A DNA stretch of 64,000 nt, from NCBI RefSeq assembly GCF_000785535.1, contig NZ_CP007595.1, positions 4,424,439 to 4,488,438 on the forward strand, in the 5' to 3' direction. This DNA is from Arthrobacter sp. PAMC 25486 (GTDB lineage Bacteria > Actinomycetota > Actinomycetes > Actinomycetales > Micrococcaceae). Positions 15,172 through 24,210 of this stretch are shown here, in pieces; within the stretch, counting starts at the first letter, position 1; each line of letters starts with the position of its first letter. The notes beneath the pieces were generated by a model that worked only from the letters and a program-made list of their open reading frames with translations, made no database searches and had not been told where the DNA came from. The position numbers and the translations under genes were made by a program.

Positions 15172-16802
15172 TGAACGACCCCAAGAGTGCGCCGGCCGGT
15201 TCCGAGAAGGAGCCGGCCGCGCTAAATCCAGAGCCAGGTCTGATACCGGCACCCGCCGATTACCAGTTCCCCTCCCGCAAGGCCCGCCACCATGCCGAGA
15301 TGACTGGCATGATTCCCATCATCGTGCCCAATGCCAAGGTGAAGAACGACGCCGGCCCTCGTCAAGGCGCTGATCCCGCCGACACTGTGGCCGGCTCGGG
15401 CAAGGATGCGGCTTCGGTTGTGAAAGCTGCTGCGTCGGGCACGCAAGCCGACGAACCGGGCACGGCTGCCAGGGCTGAGAATGCCAAGGCTAAGGACGAG
15501 CAGGCCACATCTGCGGGCGCGAAGTCTGCCGGCGGCACAGCCCGCGCCAAGGCGAAGCTGGCCAGGGCGAAACCGGCCAAGGCAGCCGAGGCCAAGCCTG
15601 ACGCCAAGGCTGGCGGCGCAAAACCGGCCAAGCCTGCCGACGCCAAGTCTGCCGGCGCCAAACGTGCCGCGTCTGAGGCCAAGGCTGCCGGCGCAAAGCT
15701 GGCCGGCACCAAGCCTCCCGAGCCTGCCGACGCCAAGTCTGCCGACACCAAACCGGCCGTTGACGCCGGGGCGGGTGACGCCGTCGTGCCTGAAATTGCG
15801 AAGACCAAGACAACGCAGCCGGCGGTCAAAAACGAGGCGCCCAGCCCCGTGTCCGCGGCCCAGGTGACGGGCATTCCTGTGGTTCCAGCGGCGGCGGGGG
15901 CCATGGCGACACTGCCGGACGAAGCTGCCGTGAAGAAGGCGCCACGCACCCCCAAGGCTGGACGCGACCTGCCCGCAGCCATCGCCGTCGGGATCACGTT
16001 GCTGGTGCTGGTCATTGCCACGCTGTTGTTTTATCCGCTGGGCTTCGTTGCCCTGGCCACTATTTTTGTTGGCGTGGGCGTGTGGGAGGTGACCCGGGCC
16101 ATCGCCGGCAAGGGGATCATCGCACCGCTCACTCCTGTCATGGTGGGGGCGCTGGCCATGCCGGTGTCGGCCTACTTCGCAGGAGCCGAGGGCCTGCTGT
16201 TTGCACTGGTCGCCGGTGCCGGGGCCACCGTGCTGTGGCGCTCCCTCGATTCCGGGCCCGGCTCCGTCAAGAGCATCATGGCCGGGGTGTTCACGCTCAT
16301 GTGGATCCCGTTCCTGCTGAGCTTCGTTTTCTTGATGCTGCGCGGGGAGGAAGGGCCCACGCTGGGCCTGACCCTTGATCTGGCAGACATGAGCCCCGGT
16401 GTTGTCCAGGTGATCATCATGCTCCTGCTGGTGGTTGCCAACGACACCTTTGGCTATCTGGTGGGTGTGCTGTTTGGCAAGCACCCCATGGCACCAAAAA
16501 TCAGTCCCAAGAAATCGTGGGAGGGTTTCGCCGGGTCACTCGGCGGAGCAACGCTGGTGGCCATCCTGGCCACTGTGTTCCTGCTTGATCAGCCGTGGTG
16601 GGTGGGTTTTGCCCTTGCCGTTGGTATGGTTTTTGCAGGCACCGGCGGAGATTTTGCCGAGTCCATGGTCAAACGTGAACTCGGAGTGAAAGATATGAGC
16701 AACCTGCTCCCCGGCCATGGCGGAGTCATGGACAGGCTCGATTCGATTTTGTTCGCTGCACCCGTGGCATATGCCATCTTTACCGTACTGGGCCGGTTCT
16801 AG
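15171..16802 (+). CDS. cdsA: Phosphatidate cytidylyltransferase with a long low-complexity N-terminal extension
   Basis: Makes CDP-diacylglycerol from phosphatidate and CTP, the precursor of all phospholipids; membrane enzyme. The C-terminal 275 residues hold about eight membrane helices and the complete family signature (SMVKRELGVKDMSN then PGHGGVMDRLDS). The N-terminal half (about residues 60-250) is an Ala/Lys/Pro-rich stretch with recurrent KPADAKSAGAK-type units, predicted cytosolic and disordered; family members are usually 260-300 aa, so it doubles the protein. Translation is coupled to frr by a 1-base overlap. Confidence 0.94.
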   Translation: MNDPKSAPAGSEKEPAALNPEPGLIPAPADYQFPSRKARHHAEMTGMIPIIVPNAKVKNDAGPRQGADPADTVAGSGKDAASVVKAAASGTQADEPGTAARAENAKAKDEQATSAGAKSAGGTARAKAKLARAKPAKAAEAKPDAKAGGAKPAKPADAKSAGAKRAASEAKAAGAKLAGTKPPEPADAKSADTKPAVDAGAGDAVVPEIAKTKTTQPAVKNEAPSPVSAAQVTGIPVVPAAAGAMATLPDEAAVKKAPRTPKAGRDLPAAIAVGITLLVLVIATLLFYPLGFVALATIFVGVGVWEVTRAIAGKGIIAPLTPVMVGALAMPVSAYFAGAEGLLFALVAGAGATVLWRSLDSGPGSVKSIMAGVFTLMWIPFLLSFVFLMLRGEEGPTLGLTLDLADMSPGVVQVIIMLLLVVANDTFGYLVGVLFGKHPMAPKISPKKSWEGFAGSLGGATLVAILATVFLLDQPWWVGFALAVGMVFAGTGGDFAESMVKRELGVKDMSNLLPGHGGVMDRLDSILFAAPVAYAIFTVLGRF

Positions 16803-16859
16803 CGCCAGCACAGTTGTGCTGCCCTGGTGAACCCGAAGAGAAACGTTCAAGGAATGACT

Positions 16860-17459
16860 GTGACTATGGAAGAGAAGACCCGCACCAACTCGAAGTTCAA
16901 GTTGGTCGGTCCCAAGGAAGTGGGCTACAACGTCAAGCAGGTTGACGTCTTTTTGGAGCGGGCTCGCGCCTATTTCCTGAACGCCGACACCCAGGGCAAG
17001 TCCATCACCAGCCATGACGTGCGCACGGCTGCCTTCGACCCGGCCAAGGGTGGCTACAGTGCCCAGGCGGTCGACGCTGCCATGGACAGGATCGAAGACG
17101 AATTTGTGCTGCGCGAAAAGGACCTCCTGATCGCCGCCGAAGGCGAAAAGGCGTGGATGATGAAGATCGGCAAGACCGCATCCGTGCTGCGCGCCAGGCT
17201 CCACCGCCCCGACGGGGAGCGTTTCCGCCGGCCCAGCAAGCGCAACGCGCAAAGCTACAACATTGGCGACGTGGACCTGCTATGCCGTGAACTGCTGGTG
17301 TACATCGAAGACAACGGTGAATTGAGTGTTGACGTCGTCCGCCGTGCAGTGTTTGCCCCGGTCAAGGGCGATCAAGGGTATGAAGAAAGCCAGGTGGACG
17401 CCTTCCTCGACAAGGTCGTTGAGCTGATGGCCGCCATCGACCCGCTCGCCGCAAAGTAA
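16860..17459 (+). CDS. DivIVA-domain repeat protein
   Basis: Small cytosolic protein with two DivIVA-like domain repeats: one beginning FKLVGPKEVGYNVKQVDVFL and one with ELSVDVVRRAVFAPVKG followed by ESQVDAFLDKV. DivIVA-type proteins sense membrane curvature and organise polar growth or division in actinobacteria, but this short form lacks the long coiled coil of Wag31 and its role is unknown. AAGGA lies 6 bases before GTG 16860 and abuts an in-frame ATG at 16854; ATG 16866 is also possible. It follows cdsA by 57 bp. Confidence 0.85.
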   Translation: MTMEEKTRTNSKFKLVGPKEVGYNVKQVDVFLERARAYFLNADTQGKSITSHDVRTAAFDPAKGGYSAQAVDAAMDRIEDEFVLREKDLLIAAEGEKAWMMKIGKTASVLRARLHRPDGERFRRPSKRNAQSYNIGDVDLLCRELLVYIEDNGELSVDVVRRAVFAPVKGDQGYEESQVDAFLDKVVELMAAIDPLAAK

Positions 17460-17913
17460 CACCCGGGCTGCCACACTGGGCCCTCCGGAGAAAATTGCGC
17501 AAACTGACCCCGGGTCTCATGGAGCGGCCCCACGCCCCATGCGCCACAGTTTTGCCACATGCGAAATCGAGTACGGTCTGGAGCCGCACAGTGCATGGAT
17601 AAAACCATGTACGGTGCGGCTCCAGACCTATTATGCGGCTCCAGACCCGTTTCGAGGGTCGGAATATGCCAGCACGAGTGCCCGAGGCCGGGCATCGCGA
17701 CGATACGGGGTTTGAGACAGCAGTTGCTGTTTCAAAGTTGCCAGCCGGGGTTGGAACGCATCGGTTGCTGTTTCAAACATCGACAGGGCATCCGGCCCAC
17801 CAACTCGCAGTTGTTGCTGTCAAAACGCGTTGGGAGAGCAACAACTGCCAGCTCGGTGTCATGTGAGGCCTCGGCTGCATAAAACTGTTGTTTCACAGGT
17901 CTTGAACGGGGCT
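17460..17913. repeat. Repeat-rich intergenic region with two large palindromes
   Basis: 454 bp without a credible gene. It contains a 54-base near-perfect palindrome (17575-17628; outer arms GGTCTGGAGCCGCAC and complement, inner CATGG/CCATG, one mismatch) followed by a third copy of GCGGCTCCAGACC (17635-17647). Next come degenerate copies of a GTTGCTGTTTCAAA motif (about 17723 and 17764) and a perfect 12-bp inverted repeat GCAGTTGTTGCT (17807-17818) with its complement at 17837-17848. The first palindrome could end the DivIVA transcript but has no U-tract. Confidence 0.85.
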
Positions 17914-19410
17914 TCAGCCTGCCTGGCCGCGGGGGTTGTCCACGGCCAGGGGACGCTCCGGCACATGCAGCTTCGTCATGAAGCGGGACGTGGTGGAACT
18001 GCGCCGGTGCTGGCTCGCCTTCGACACCACAATCGTGACCAGGAAAGCCGCCGGCACGGTCCACGCGGCCGGCTGTGTCAGAATCTCGCGCCACGGCGAA
18101 TCACTGCCCAGCTGGGAACCCCACAGCAGTGCCGTGCCGCACAGGATGCCGCCGGTGAGCATGCCCGCCACGGCCCCCACATCCGTGAGCCCGCGCCACC
18201 AGATTCCCAGCAGCAGCAAGGGACAGATGGTGGATGCCGTAAAGGCGAACACCAGGCCCACGCTGCCGGCCAGTGCCAGCGAGTCGGTCATCAGCGCCAC
18301 GCCGAGAGGCACGACGGCGGCCAAAATGGCTGCGATCCGAAACCCCCGCACGCTTCCCCCAAGCATGTCTTGGCTGATCACCCCGGCAAGGGAAACCACC
18401 AGCCCGGAGGTGGTTGACAGGAATGCCGCAAAGGCGCCCGCCACGACCAAGGCCGACAGGATGTCCCCACCCAGTCCGCCCACCAGGGTGCCCGGCAGCA
18501 GCAACACCGTCGCATCAGGGTAGCCGTTCGCTGCCAGATCCGGCAGAAACGCCCTCCCCAGCACGCCGTACACGGTAGGGAACAGGTAAAAGATGGAGAG
18601 CAGCCCCAAAACTATCAGGGTCGTGCGGCGGGCGGCTGCGCCGTCGGGGTTGGTATAAAAACGCACCAAGACGTGGGGGAGGCCCAGCGTGCCAAACAAC
18701 AGGGCCACCAGCAGTGACAGGGTGCGGTAGGTGGAATCCGCGCTGAGCGGACTGGCCGGGGGGAAGAGTTGGGTGTCGGCGGGAAGCGGGGTGCCGGAGC
18801 TGCCGGAGAGCATGAGCAGGATGAATATCGCGGGGACCGCCAGCGCGGTGAGCTTGAGCCAATATTGGAACGCCTGCACAAAGGTGATGGAGCGCATGCC
18901 TCCCGTGACGACAGTGACGCACACGATGACAACGACGACGGCGGCACCCACCCACGACGGCAGGCCCGTGGTGATGCGGATGGTCAGGGCCGCGCCGTGC
19001 AGCTGCGGGACAATGTAAAACCAGCCCACCACCACGACCAGGACGCTCGTGACATAGCGGGCAGTGGTGGAATCCAGCCTCGCCTGCGCAAAGTCGGGGA
19101 TGGTGTACGCACCGGAACGGCGCAGCGGCGCGGCCACAAAGAACAGCAGCATCAGGTAGCCGGCGGTGTAACCGATGGGGAACCAAAGCGCATCAATGCC
19201 GGAGATGACGATGAGTCCGGCAATGCCCAGGAAACTGGCGGCGGAGAGGTATTCTCCGCCAATGGCCGAAGCGTTCCACCACGGCCGCACTGTCCGTGAG
19301 GCAACATAGAAGTCGCTGGTGGTCCGGGAAATCCGCAGGCCATAAAAACCGATCACCGTCGTGGCAATGGAGACAAGGATCAGCGCCGTGTAGCCAATGA
19401 CCGGGTTCAT
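17914..19410 (-). CDS. Sodium:solute symporter family protein
   Basis: Sodium- or proton-coupled uptake of a small solute, probably a monocarboxylate. 498 aa with about 13 membrane segments. The family's early signature is visible (TSDFYVASR, GEYLSAASFLGIAG), and later the conserved LPHVLVRFYTNPD. It lies downstream of a LytS kinase, a LytTR regulator and a 2-TM small protein on the minus strand, with 4-base ATGA overlaps linking the small protein to both neighbours. A second symporter of the same family is divergent at the other side of the kinase. Confidence 0.9.
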   Translation of the reverse strand: MNPVIGYTALILVSIATTVIGFYGLRISRTTSDFYVASRTVRPWWNASAIGGEYLSAASFLGIAGLIVISGIDALWFPIGYTAGYLMLLFFVAAPLRRSGAYTIPDFAQARLDSTTARYVTSVLVVVVGWFYIVPQLHGAALTIRITTGLPSWVGAAVVVVIVCVTVVTGGMRSITFVQAFQYWLKLTALAVPAIFILLMLSGSSGTPLPADTQLFPPASPLSADSTYRTLSLLVALLFGTLGLPHVLVRFYTNPDGAAARRTTLIVLGLLSIFYLFPTVYGVLGRAFLPDLAANGYPDATVLLLPGTLVGGLGGDILSALVVAGAFAAFLSTTSGLVVSLAGVISQDMLGGSVRGFRIAAILAAVVPLGVALMTDSLALAGSVGLVFAFTASTICPLLLLGIWWRGLTDVGAVAGMLTGGILCGTALLWGSQLGSDSPWREILTQPAAWTVPAAFLVTIVVSKASQHRRSSTTSRFMTKLHVPERPLAVDNPRGQAG

Positions 19411-19799
19411 TTTTCATCCACCAGGTCACGGTACTGGTTCTCGTTCTTCGTTGCCGCCCGCACATAGAGCCAGGCACACGCTCCGATGACGGGATATATG
19501 CCGATTCCCAGAATCAGCCACGGCACGGGAATACCGAGGAGGCGGGCATCGCTAAATGTTGGAATCCAGCGCACCAGCGCCCAACACAGCAACAGCGAGG
19601 CCATGAAGCCAGCGGTGACAACCAAGGCCAGGCGCAGTTGTGAGCGGATCAGGGAGCGCACCATGACCTCACCCACGTCCGACTGTTCGGCCACCTCGTC
19701 CGAGACGCTGGTGCGGTGCGAGATGTGTTGCGCCTGGCGCCGGGGTGCAGCGACCCGCACACGTCCCTCAGCTGGCGGGCGGCTGGGGCCGATGGTCAT
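19407..19799 (-). CDS. Small two-TM membrane protein, probable symporter partner
   Basis: 130 aa with two membrane segments (about residues 55-75 and 92-112) and charged termini. It resembles in size, topology and position the DUF485-type small proteins that precede acetate symporters, but the sequence itself is not clearly DUF485. ATG at 19799 overlaps the stop of the LytTR gene (ATGA), and its own stop overlaps the symporter start, so the three are tightly coupled. Likely an accessory or stabilising subunit for the symporter; this is inference from position. Confidence 0.72.
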   Translation of the reverse strand: MTIGPSRPPAEGRVRVAAPRRQAQHISHRTSVSDEVAEQSDVGEVMVRSLIRSQLRLALVVTAGFMASLLLCWALVRWIPTFSDARLLGIPVPWLILGIGIYPVIGACAWLYVRAATKNENQYRDLVDEK

Positions 19800-20521
19800 G
19801 AAATGGGCCGTACCCGTGTAGCTTGCAGGTGTTCCCGCAGTACCGGAACATGCCTCCGGCTGACGGGCAGGACGTTGCTGCCCACCGACACTGTGGGTTT
19901 GGCCGCGCTGAGTTTCAGGGCAGTGACGAACTGCATGCACACCAGGTAGGAGCGGTGAATCCTGAGGAAGCCCGCCTCGGCCCAGCGCAGTTCAAGGTCG
20001 GCGAGGGGGACCCGGATCAAGTAGCTCGCCTCGGCCGTGTGCAGCCTGGCGTAATCGCCCTGGGCCTGCACAAACTTCACCTCGTCGAGTCGGATGATGC
20101 GGCTCGTGCCGCCCTGGTCAACAGTGATCATCTCGACTTCTTCGACGGCGGCCGGATGCGCCACGAGCTCCATGACCCGATCCACTGTCTTGGTCAGCCG
20201 TTCGGGCCGCAGCGGCTTGAGCAGGTAGTCGACGGCGGCGAGCTCAAACGCCTCAAGGGCCCGGTCGTCGTCGGCCGTCACAAACACCACCACGGGAGGG
20301 TTGACGCCGAGGCCAATCACCTCGGCCAGCTCCAGGCCCGACAGGCCCGGCATATGGATGTCCAGGAATACCGCCTCGACCGTGTGCCGGCCCAGCAAAT
20401 CAAGAGCCTCGGCACCGCTCATGGCCCGGTGGATCGTGCCAATGCGCGGATCCCGACCCAAGAGGAAGGCAAGTTCTGCCACGGCGGGAAGTTCGTCGTC
20501 GGCCACCAGGACATTAATCAT
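19796..20521 (-). CDS. LytTR-family response regulator
   Basis: Receiver domain with acidic pocket D8/D9 and phospho-acceptor D54 (VFLDIHMPG), conserved T/K region (FVTADD, LLKPLRPE), then a LytTR DNA-binding domain (KFVQAQGDYARLHT, FLRIHRSYLV). It partners with the histidine kinase encoded 63 bp upstream. LytTR regulators of this type (E. coli BtsR and YpdB are precedents) switch on transport of pyruvate or related acids. Here symporter genes lie both downstream and divergent, making them the natural targets. Confidence 0.92.
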   Translation of the reverse strand: MINVLVADDELPAVAELAFLLGRDPRIGTIHRAMSGAEALDLLGRHTVEAVFLDIHMPGLSGLELAEVIGLGVNPPVVVFVTADDDRALEAFELAAVDYLLKPLRPERLTKTVDRVMELVAHPAAVEEVEMITVDQGGTSRIIRLDEVKFVQAQGDYARLHTAEASYLIRVPLADLELRWAEAGFLRIHRSYLVCMQFVTALKLSAAKPTVSVGSNVLPVSRRHVPVLREHLQATRVRPIS

Positions 20522-20584
20522 GTGGCTAAGCCTAACGGCCGAGGGGCCCCGGGTGGGGAGAAGCGAGTTAGGGCAGCGCTTGCA

Positions 20585-21817
20585 TCAGGCGTCATGGCCG
20601 GGCTGGTTCTTGGGCACCGTCATGGTGATCAGCATGCCGTGGCCCACGCCGGTGTCGATGGTCAGGCCGTGGTCGTCGCCGTAAACCTGGCGCAGGCGGG
20701 AGTCCACATTGCGCAGACCAACATGGGTGCCGTCCTGGTGACCAGCCAGCACCAGCCGCAGCTGCTCAGGGTCCATCCCCACGCCGTCGTCCTCTATTGT
20801 GACCTCCGTGTAGGCGCCCAAATCCCGGGCCACAATCTGAACCAGGCCCTTGCCAACCTTCGCCTCGAGGCCGTGGCGGACAGCGTTCTCCACGAGCGGC
20901 TGCAGGCTGAGGAAGGGGATGACGGTGCTGAGGACTTCGGGGGCAATTTGCAGGCTCACCTGCAGCCGGTCGCCAAAACGGGCGTTCTCCAACAGCAGGT
21001 ACCGGTCGATGCACCGCAACTCCTCGGCAAGCGTGGTGAAATCCCCGTGGCGGCGGAATGAGTACCGGGTGAAGTCGGCAAATTCCACCACCAGGTCGCG
21101 GGCGCGCTGTGGATCGGTGTTGATGAAAGAGGCGATCGCGTTGAGTGAGTTATAGATGAAATGCGGACTGATCTGGGCACGCAGGGCCCGCACCTCAGCC
21201 TCCGCCAGCAGGGTCCGTGAGGAGCTCAGTTCGGCCAATTCCAACTGCGCCGACACCCAGGCCGCCACCTCATTCGTGGCCCGTACCAGCCCCGCCGACG
21301 GCGCCTTGGACAGGATGATGACGGTGCCCACGGCCCGGGAGTCTACCTTCAGCGGGCAGATCACCGCGGCCTTCAGCTCCCCGTCCAGCGGCAGCCCAAG
21401 TTCCTGGCGCAGGGTTTTGTCGAGGGCTGCAACCTGGGTGCGGCCGTTGCGCAGCGCCTTGGCAGCGAGTGCCATGACGACGTCGGACTCGGGTTCCCGG
21501 ACAGCGGCGCCGGTGCCGTCCCAGGCCAGGAGACGGGCGTCGTCGGTCATGGCAAAAGCGGCACAGTTCAGCAGCGTGCGCAACTGCTTGCTGGCTTTGA
21601 GGGCGCCCGCCGGCTCCAACCCGTTGCGCAACTGTTCTCCGGCGGCTGCGGCTGAGTGCAGGGCGGCAAAGGTGGCATGCTCGGCTTCCGTGCCCAGATC
21701 CCGGTACGAGCGTGAGAGCCGGAAACCAACCAGGGACACAATGGCGACGGCGGCCAGCACGGCAGCGATGGCGATGATGAGCAGGAGCGTGGAATCGCTC
21801 AGCACGGGAGAGGACAT
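20585..21817 (-). CDS. LytS-type sensor histidine kinase
   Basis: 410-aa sensor of the His_kinase (LytS/YehU) class. One N-terminal membrane segment (about residues 8-30), a GAF-like middle region, then the phospho-acceptor motif ISPHFIYNSLNAI and an ATPase domain (LQPLVENAVRHG, EDDGVGMD, GLRNVDSRL). It lacks the multi-TM 5TM-Lyt sensor, so ligand sensing is probably cytosolic via the middle domain. Start ATG 21817: no ribosome site, but TAGTGT lies 7 bases upstream, consistent with a leaderless mRNA. The frame continues upstream in a non-protein-like way. Confidence 0.9.
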   Translation of the reverse strand: MSSPVLSDSTLLLIIAIAAVLAAVAIVSLVGFRLSRSYRDLGTEAEHATFAALHSAAAAGEQLRNGLEPAGALKASKQLRTLLNCAAFAMTDDARLLAWDGTGAAVREPESDVVMALAAKALRNGRTQVAALDKTLRQELGLPLDGELKAAVICPLKVDSRAVGTVIILSKAPSAGLVRATNEVAAWVSAQLELAELSSSRTLLAEAEVRALRAQISPHFIYNSLNAIASFINTDPQRARDLVVEFADFTRYSFRRHGDFTTLAEELRCIDRYLLLENARFGDRLQVSLQIAPEVLSTVIPFLSLQPLVENAVRHGLEAKVGKGLVQIVARDLGAYTEVTIEDDGVGMDPEQLRLVLAGHQDGTHVGLRNVDSRLRQVYGDDHGLTIDTGVGHGMLITMTVPKNQPGHDA

Positions 21818-21944
21818 GGAGTAAACACTAGCGGGAGATCGCCGGCCCCCCGATTGCAGGGGATTGTGCCGTTCGGCGCAGCGTCCATGCCGTTCACCGC
21901 GGCACCGGCCCAACGACCCGGAAATGTGAGCTGGCGCACTTCAT

Positions 21945-21960
21945 AGTGAAAGGGATCACA
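21945..21960. promoter_or_regulatory. CRP/GlxR-like site upstream of the DUF485-symporter operon
   Basis: AGTGA-N6-TCACA differs from the TGTGA-N6-TCACA consensus at one position only. A weaker half-matching site (TGTGA-N6-GCACT) lies 20 bp upstream at 21925-21940. The strong site ends 18 bp before the gene start. In corynebacteria the CRP homologue GlxR controls acetate uptake genes. Confidence 0.6.
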
Positions 21961-21977
21961 TCACTCAAGGAGGAATG

Positions 21978-22346
21978 ATGGGTAATTCTGCCCACGCAAG
22001 CAATGAAGGTCCGGTGGACTTTGTAGCGGAACAGAACTCGGAAGAGTTCCAGGAACTTCGCAAGTCCCACAGGAATTTTGTTTTCCCCGTCGCCATCGGC
22101 TTTTTGGTCTGGTATTTCGCGTACGTCCTGTTGGCCGCCTATGCCCACGACTTCATGTCCATCAAGGTCTGGGGCAACATCAACCTTGGCCTGATCCTTG
22201 GCCTGCTCCAGTTCGTCACCACCTTCGGCATCACCACCTGGTATGTCACCTACGCCAACCGCAAGCTCGATCCCCAGGCAGCCGTCATTCGCACCCGCCT
22301 GGAAAGCCAGATCGATGCTGCCGACCAGACCATGGAAGAGGTTTAG
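21978..22346 (+). CDS. DUF485 family membrane protein
   Basis: Two-TM small protein of the DUF485 family, regularly encoded just before ActP-type acetate symporters and thought to assist them. 122 aa; hydrophobic segments at about residues 37-57 and 70-92 and the family-typical N-terminal FQELRKSHRNFVFP are visible. AAGGAGG gives the correct distance to the second of two adjacent ATGs (21978). The symporter start follows 3 bases after its stop. Confidence 0.93.
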   Translation: MGNSAHASNEGPVDFVAEQNSEEFQELRKSHRNFVFPVAIGFLVWYFAYVLLAAYAHDFMSIKVWGNINLGLILGLLQFVTTFGITTWYVTYANRKLDPQAAVIRTRLESQIDAADQTMEEV

Positions 22347-22349
22347 CCC

Positions 22350-24002
22350 GTGAGCCTGTCCTCCGCACTCCTCAATGTTGCACCGCTGGCAAAGTCGCTC
22401 GCCGAGCAAACCAAGGAAAACTCCTGGATCAATATTTTGATCTTTGTTGGATTCGTTGCGATCACCATGATCGTGGTTTTCCGGGCCAGCCGGAACAATA
22501 AAACTGCCGCCGACTACTACGCGGCCGGCCGATCCTTCTCTGGCGGCCAGAACGGTACAGCCATTGCCGGCGACTACCTTTCGGCAGCTTCCTTTCTGGG
22601 CATCACCGGAGCCATCGCCGTCAACGGCTACGACGGCTTCCTCTACTCCATCGGCTTCCTCGTAGCCTGGCTGGTTGCCTTGCTGCTCGTCGCCGAGCTG
22701 CTGCGCAACACCGGTAAGTTCACCATGGCAGACGTGCTCTCCTTCCGTCTCAAGCAACGCCCCGTGCGTATCGCAGCAGCCACCACCACCCTGGTTGTCT
22801 GCTTCTTCTACCTGCTGGCCCAGATGGCCGGCGCCGGAGGACTCGTGTCGCTGCTGCTCGGCCTGGACAACTCGAACAAGGCCGGCCAGAACGTTGTCAT
22901 CGCCGTTGTTGGCGTGCTCATGATCATCTACGTACTGATCGGCGGCATGAAGGGCACCACGTGGGTGCAGATCATCAAGGCGTTCCTGCTCATCATCGGC
23001 GCAGCCATCATGACCATCATTGTGCTGGCAATGCACGGCTTCAACCTCTCAACCCTGTTGGACGCCGCAGTGCAGACCTCCATCAACGAGGGTGGCGTGG
23101 GTGAAGCCCTGCTGAACCCGGGCGCCCAGTACGGCAAGGCCCCGCTGGACTTTGTTTCACTGGCGCTGGCGCTGGTGCTTGGAACGGCTGCCCTGCCGCA
23201 CGTGTTGATGCGCTTCTACACCGTCCCCACGGCCAAGGAAGCCCGCAAGTCCGTGGTTTGGGCCATCTGGCTCATTGGCGGCTTCTACGTCTTCACCCTG
23301 GTCCTTGGCTACGGTGCAGGTGCCTTGATCGGCAAGGACGCCATCCTGGCTGCTCCCGGCGGCGTCAACGCGGCCGCCCCACTGTTGGCGTTCGTGGTTG
23401 GCGGGCCGATTCTGCTGGGCTTCATCTCCGCCGTCGCTTTCGCCACCATCCTCGCGGTCGTGGCCGGCCTGACCATCACGGCGGCAGCATCCTTTGCCCA
23501 CGACATCTACTCCAACGTCATTGTCAAGGGCGAACCCAAGCCGGAGATGGAAGTCAAGGTGGCCCGCCGCACGGTCATCGTGATCGGCGTGGTCGCCATC
23601 GGCGGCGGCATCCTGGCCAACGGCCAGAACATCGCCTTCCTCGTTGCCCTGGCCTTCGCCATCGCAGCCTCGGCAAACCTGCCCACGATCATCTACTCGC
23701 TGTTCTGGAAGAAGTTCACCACCCAGGGCGCACTGTGGAGCATGTACGGTGGCCTGGCTGCAGCCATCATCTTGATCGCGTTCTCCCCGGTAGTCTCCGG
23801 CAACGAGAAGGCCATGATCCCGGGTGCCGACTTCTCCTGGTTCCCGCTGGCCAACCCCGGCATCGTCTCGATCCCGCTGGCGTTCTTCCTGGGCTGGTTG
23901 GGCACTGTGATGGACAAGAACACCGAGGATCCGCGCATCCAGGCCGAGATGGAAGTTCGCTCCCTGACCGGTGTCGGTGCAGAGAAGGCCGTGGACCACT
24001 AA
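22350..24002 (+). CDS. Cation/acetate symporter (ActP-like)
   Basis: Sodium:solute symporter, 550 aa, about 13 TM, for acetate or similar short monocarboxylates (pyruvate, propionate). Motifs: TAADYYAAGRSFSGGQNG and GDYLSAASFLGITGAIA near TM1-TM2, and ALPHVLMRFYTVP in the middle. These are hallmarks of the ActP/MctC group. GTG start with GAAGAGG upstream, cotranscribed with the DUF485 gene. It is divergent from a LytS/LytTR pair and preceded by a CRP-like site. Confidence 0.93.
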   Translation: MSLSSALLNVAPLAKSLAEQTKENSWINILIFVGFVAITMIVVFRASRNNKTAADYYAAGRSFSGGQNGTAIAGDYLSAASFLGITGAIAVNGYDGFLYSIGFLVAWLVALLLVAELLRNTGKFTMADVLSFRLKQRPVRIAAATTTLVVCFFYLLAQMAGAGGLVSLLLGLDNSNKAGQNVVIAVVGVLMIIYVLIGGMKGTTWVQIIKAFLLIIGAAIMTIIVLAMHGFNLSTLLDAAVQTSINEGGVGEALLNPGAQYGKAPLDFVSLALALVLGTAALPHVLMRFYTVPTAKEARKSVVWAIWLIGGFYVFTLVLGYGAGALIGKDAILAAPGGVNAAAPLLAFVVGGPILLGFISAVAFATILAVVAGLTITAAASFAHDIYSNVIVKGEPKPEMEVKVARRTVIVIGVVAIGGGILANGQNIAFLVALAFAIAASANLPTIIYSLFWKKFTTQGALWSMYGGLAAAIILIAFSPVVSGNEKAMIPGADFSWFPLANPGIVSIPLAFFLGWLGTVMDKNTEDPRIQAEMEVRSLTGVGAEKAVDH

Positions 24003-24015
24003 CCGCAGCCTTTCC

Positions 24016-24037
24016 CCGGCCCTGAAGCAAGGGCCGG
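24016..24037 (+). terminator. Weak hairpin after the acetate symporter
   Basis: 8-bp GC stem (CCGGCCCT / AGGGCCGG) with a 6-base loop, 13 bp after the stop. No U-tract, so only a possible terminator. Confidence 0.45.
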
Positions 24038-24210
24038 CGCAGGTCCCGTTCCCGTTGAATTTCGACGGCGGACGGGGCCTTTTGCGTGACCGGCCCGTTT
24101 GTCTGCGGCCCAGTGGGCCAACAGGATGAAAAGCTGCCGCAGTTTGTTCGGGGTGTCCCACACGGCGGCATTCCTGCAGGGTAGGGGCGCCGGCCCGCAC
24201 CACATGCCTG

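Noticed and set aside
15222..16484. 420-aa minus-strand frame opposite cdsA
   Set aside because: Antisense shadow of the low-complexity and membrane regions of cdsA.
19823..21061. 412-aa plus-strand frame opposite the LytTR and LytS genes
   Set aside because: Antisense to two genes with intact motifs; no domain.
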